Shown here: piece by piece, positions 4,696 to 5,829 of the stretch
How the letters are laid out: each line of letters begins with the position of its first letter
Numbering within the stretch: position 1 is the first letter of the stretch
NCBI GenBank assembly: GCA_947311605.1
Contig: CAMZLC010000181.1
Span: 1-5,829, forward strand
Reading direction: 5' to 3'
DNA from: an uncultured Sulfurovum sp.
GTDB taxonomy: Bacteria > Campylobacterota > Campylobacteria > Campylobacterales > Sulfurovaceae
DNA length: 5,829 nt
Notes under the pieces: generated by a model
Seen by the model: the letters and a program-made list of their open reading frames with translations, nothing else
Told to the model about the DNA's origin: nothing
Databases searched by the model: none
Made by a program: the position numbers and the translations under genes

Positions 4696-5829
4696 ATGGG
4701 TGTTGCAACAGCGATGGCAGAGATAGAGCGGGGGATTGCAGAGATCATTGATCTGGGGTATATCGAGAAGATCGTATCGAGGTACTATGAGACCGGTGAG
4801 AGCTACTATGTCAAGCTAGGGCTGGATCCTACTGCTCCCGATCTGCATCTGGGTCATACGGTGATCCTGCAGAAACTCTCAGTCTTTCAGAAGTTCGGGG
4901 GCATTGTGCAGCTGCTTATCGGTGACTTTACCGCAATGATCGGCGATCCTACCGGAAAAAATGAGACACGCAAGGTACTGGATCGTGAAACGGTCAAGGC
5001 CAATGCCAAAACCTATCAGGAGCAGGCATTCAAGATACTCGACCCCCAAAAGACAGAACTGGTCTTCAATTCCACCTGGCTGGATGCACTGGGTGCAGAC
5101 GGCATGGTGCAGCTGACCACACAGTTTACTGTGGCACGCATGCTGGAGCGGGATGACTTCTCCAAGCGCTTCAAAGGTGGACAGAGTATCTCTATCTCTG
5201 AATTTATCTATCCTTTGCTTCAGGGCTATGATTCTGTAGCGCTCAAATCAGATATCGAGTTGGGTGGTACTGATCAGAAGTTCAACCTCTTGATGGGCAG
5301 ACACCTGCAGAGGAATTATGCTGTGGGAAAAGAGCAGGCTGTCCTGATGATGCCGATCTTGGAGGGATTGGATGGAATACAGAAGATGAGCAAAAGTCTG
5401 GGGAACTATATCGGTATCACGGATGCGCCTAATGATATTTTTGCCAAGGTGCTTTCGATCTCCGATGTACTGATGTGGCGCTACTATGAGCTACTGAGCA
5501 CACTCTCTCTGGCAGAGATCTCTGCACTCAAGGCAGCGGTAGCTGATGGCAGCGTACATCCCAAGGCGGCCAAAGAGCAGCTGGCACATGAGATCACGGC
5601 AAGGTTTCATGACGAGGTGGCTGCACGCAAAGCCAAAGAGGCTTTTGACCATCAGTTCAAAGCCAAGCAGATCCCCGATGATATTCCTGAGTTTGAGATG
5701 GAGGAGGGTATCTGGATATGCAAGGCGCTGGTAGATGCGGGGATCGAACCCTCCACCTCCCAGGCACGCAGAGATATCAAGCAAAATGCCGTGAGTATCG
5801 ACCAGAAGAAGATCTCTGATGAGAAGATA
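4696..5829 (+). CDS. tyrS: Tyrosine-tRNA ligase, 3' end beyond the window
   Basis: 378 codons are open to the right edge with no stop. This class I aminoacyl-tRNA synthetase activates tyrosine with ATP and transfers it to tRNA-Tyr in the cytoplasm. The HIGH signature is HLGH (51-54) within GLDPTAPDLHLGHT; the tyrosine/anticodon-proximal core includes GDFTAMIGDPTGK (76-88) and GGTDQKFNLLMGR (190-202); the KMSKS loop is KMSKSLGN (230-237). From about residue 340 an S4-like RNA-binding domain begins (STSQARRDI, 353-361) and is cut off. The family is about 400 residues, so only a short tail is missing. The layout is that of the TyrRS branch with a long spacer between the two signatures. AGAGGGAG (4683-4690), 5 nt before ATG, is a strong ribosome binding site. 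It lies 18 nt after spoT with no terminator between, so it is part of the same operon. Confidence 0.97.
   Translation, partial: MGVATAMAEIERGIAEIIDLGYIEKIVSRYYETGESYYVKLGLDPTAPDLHLGHTVILQKLSVFQKFGGIVQLLIGDFTAMIGDPTGKNETRKVLDRETVKANAKTYQEQAFKILDPQKTELVFNSTWLDALGADGMVQLTTQFTVARMLERDDFSKRFKGGQSISISEFIYPLLQGYDSVALKSDIELGGTDQKFNLLMGRHLQRNYAVGKEQAVLMMPILEGLDGIQKMSKSLGNYIGITDAPNDIFAKVLSISDVLMWRYYELLSTLSLAEISALKAAVADGSVHPKAAKEQLAHEITARFHDEVAARKAKEAFDHQFKAKQIPDDIPEFEMEEGIWICKALVDAGIEPSTSQARRDIKQNAVSIDQKKISDEKI

Noticed and set aside
1..5829. tRNA/rRNA genes, CRISPR arrays, insertion-sequence ends or transposases
   Set aside because: No cloverleaf-like or rRNA-like sequence, no regularly spaced repeats and no transposase motifs were seen; the reductase remnants are the only repeated sequence around the module.

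Overview
The window holds a conserved bacterial housekeeping cluster, pyrH - rpoZ - spoT - tyrS (1554 to the right edge, all on + and 18-36 nt apart), preceded by about 1.5 kb of accessory and degraded DNA. This gene order and the sequence character of the four proteins are typical of Campylobacterota: the same order occurs in Helicobacter and Campylobacter. The fairly balanced base composition of the core genes suggests a Sulfurovum- or Sulfurimonas-like environmental member rather than an AT-rich pathogen. That placement is an inference.

Region by region: positions 1-373 contain no intact gene. They carry the broken 3' end of an unrecognised gene (3-185, with an in-frame TAA), a possible promoter, and the first ~30 codons of an aldo/keto reductase gene that is frameshifted and truncated (226-326). 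A good promoter-like sequence containing a small palindrome (314-342) follows. It precedes a two-gene module: an XRE-type helix-turn-helix protein (374-754) and a Fic-domain protein of the 'mobile mystery protein B' type (764-1369). One base after the fic stop codon a second, different aldo/keto reductase 5' end begins (1371), and it loses its resemblance after about 11 codons. The Fic module is therefore bracketed by two decapitated reductase starts. Positions 1404-1553 are the transition into the core locus and include a perfect TATAAT just ahead of pyrH.

The core operon makes functional sense. UMP kinase (PyrH) supplies pyrimidine nucleotides. Omega (RpoZ) is part of RNA polymerase. SpoT is the single bifunctional (p)ppGpp synthetase/hydrolase, with both active sites apparently intact. 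TyrS charges tRNA-Tyr and is cut by the right window edge inside its C-terminal S4 region.

The accessory HTH-Fic module is the part most likely to be of new interest. It looks like a regulator/antitoxin plus AMP-transferase-type toxin pair. It has an Asn in place of the usual acidic residue of the Fic motif, an amber codon in frame between the two genes, and a near-match to a Fic-inhibitory motif in the C-terminal half of the HTH partner.
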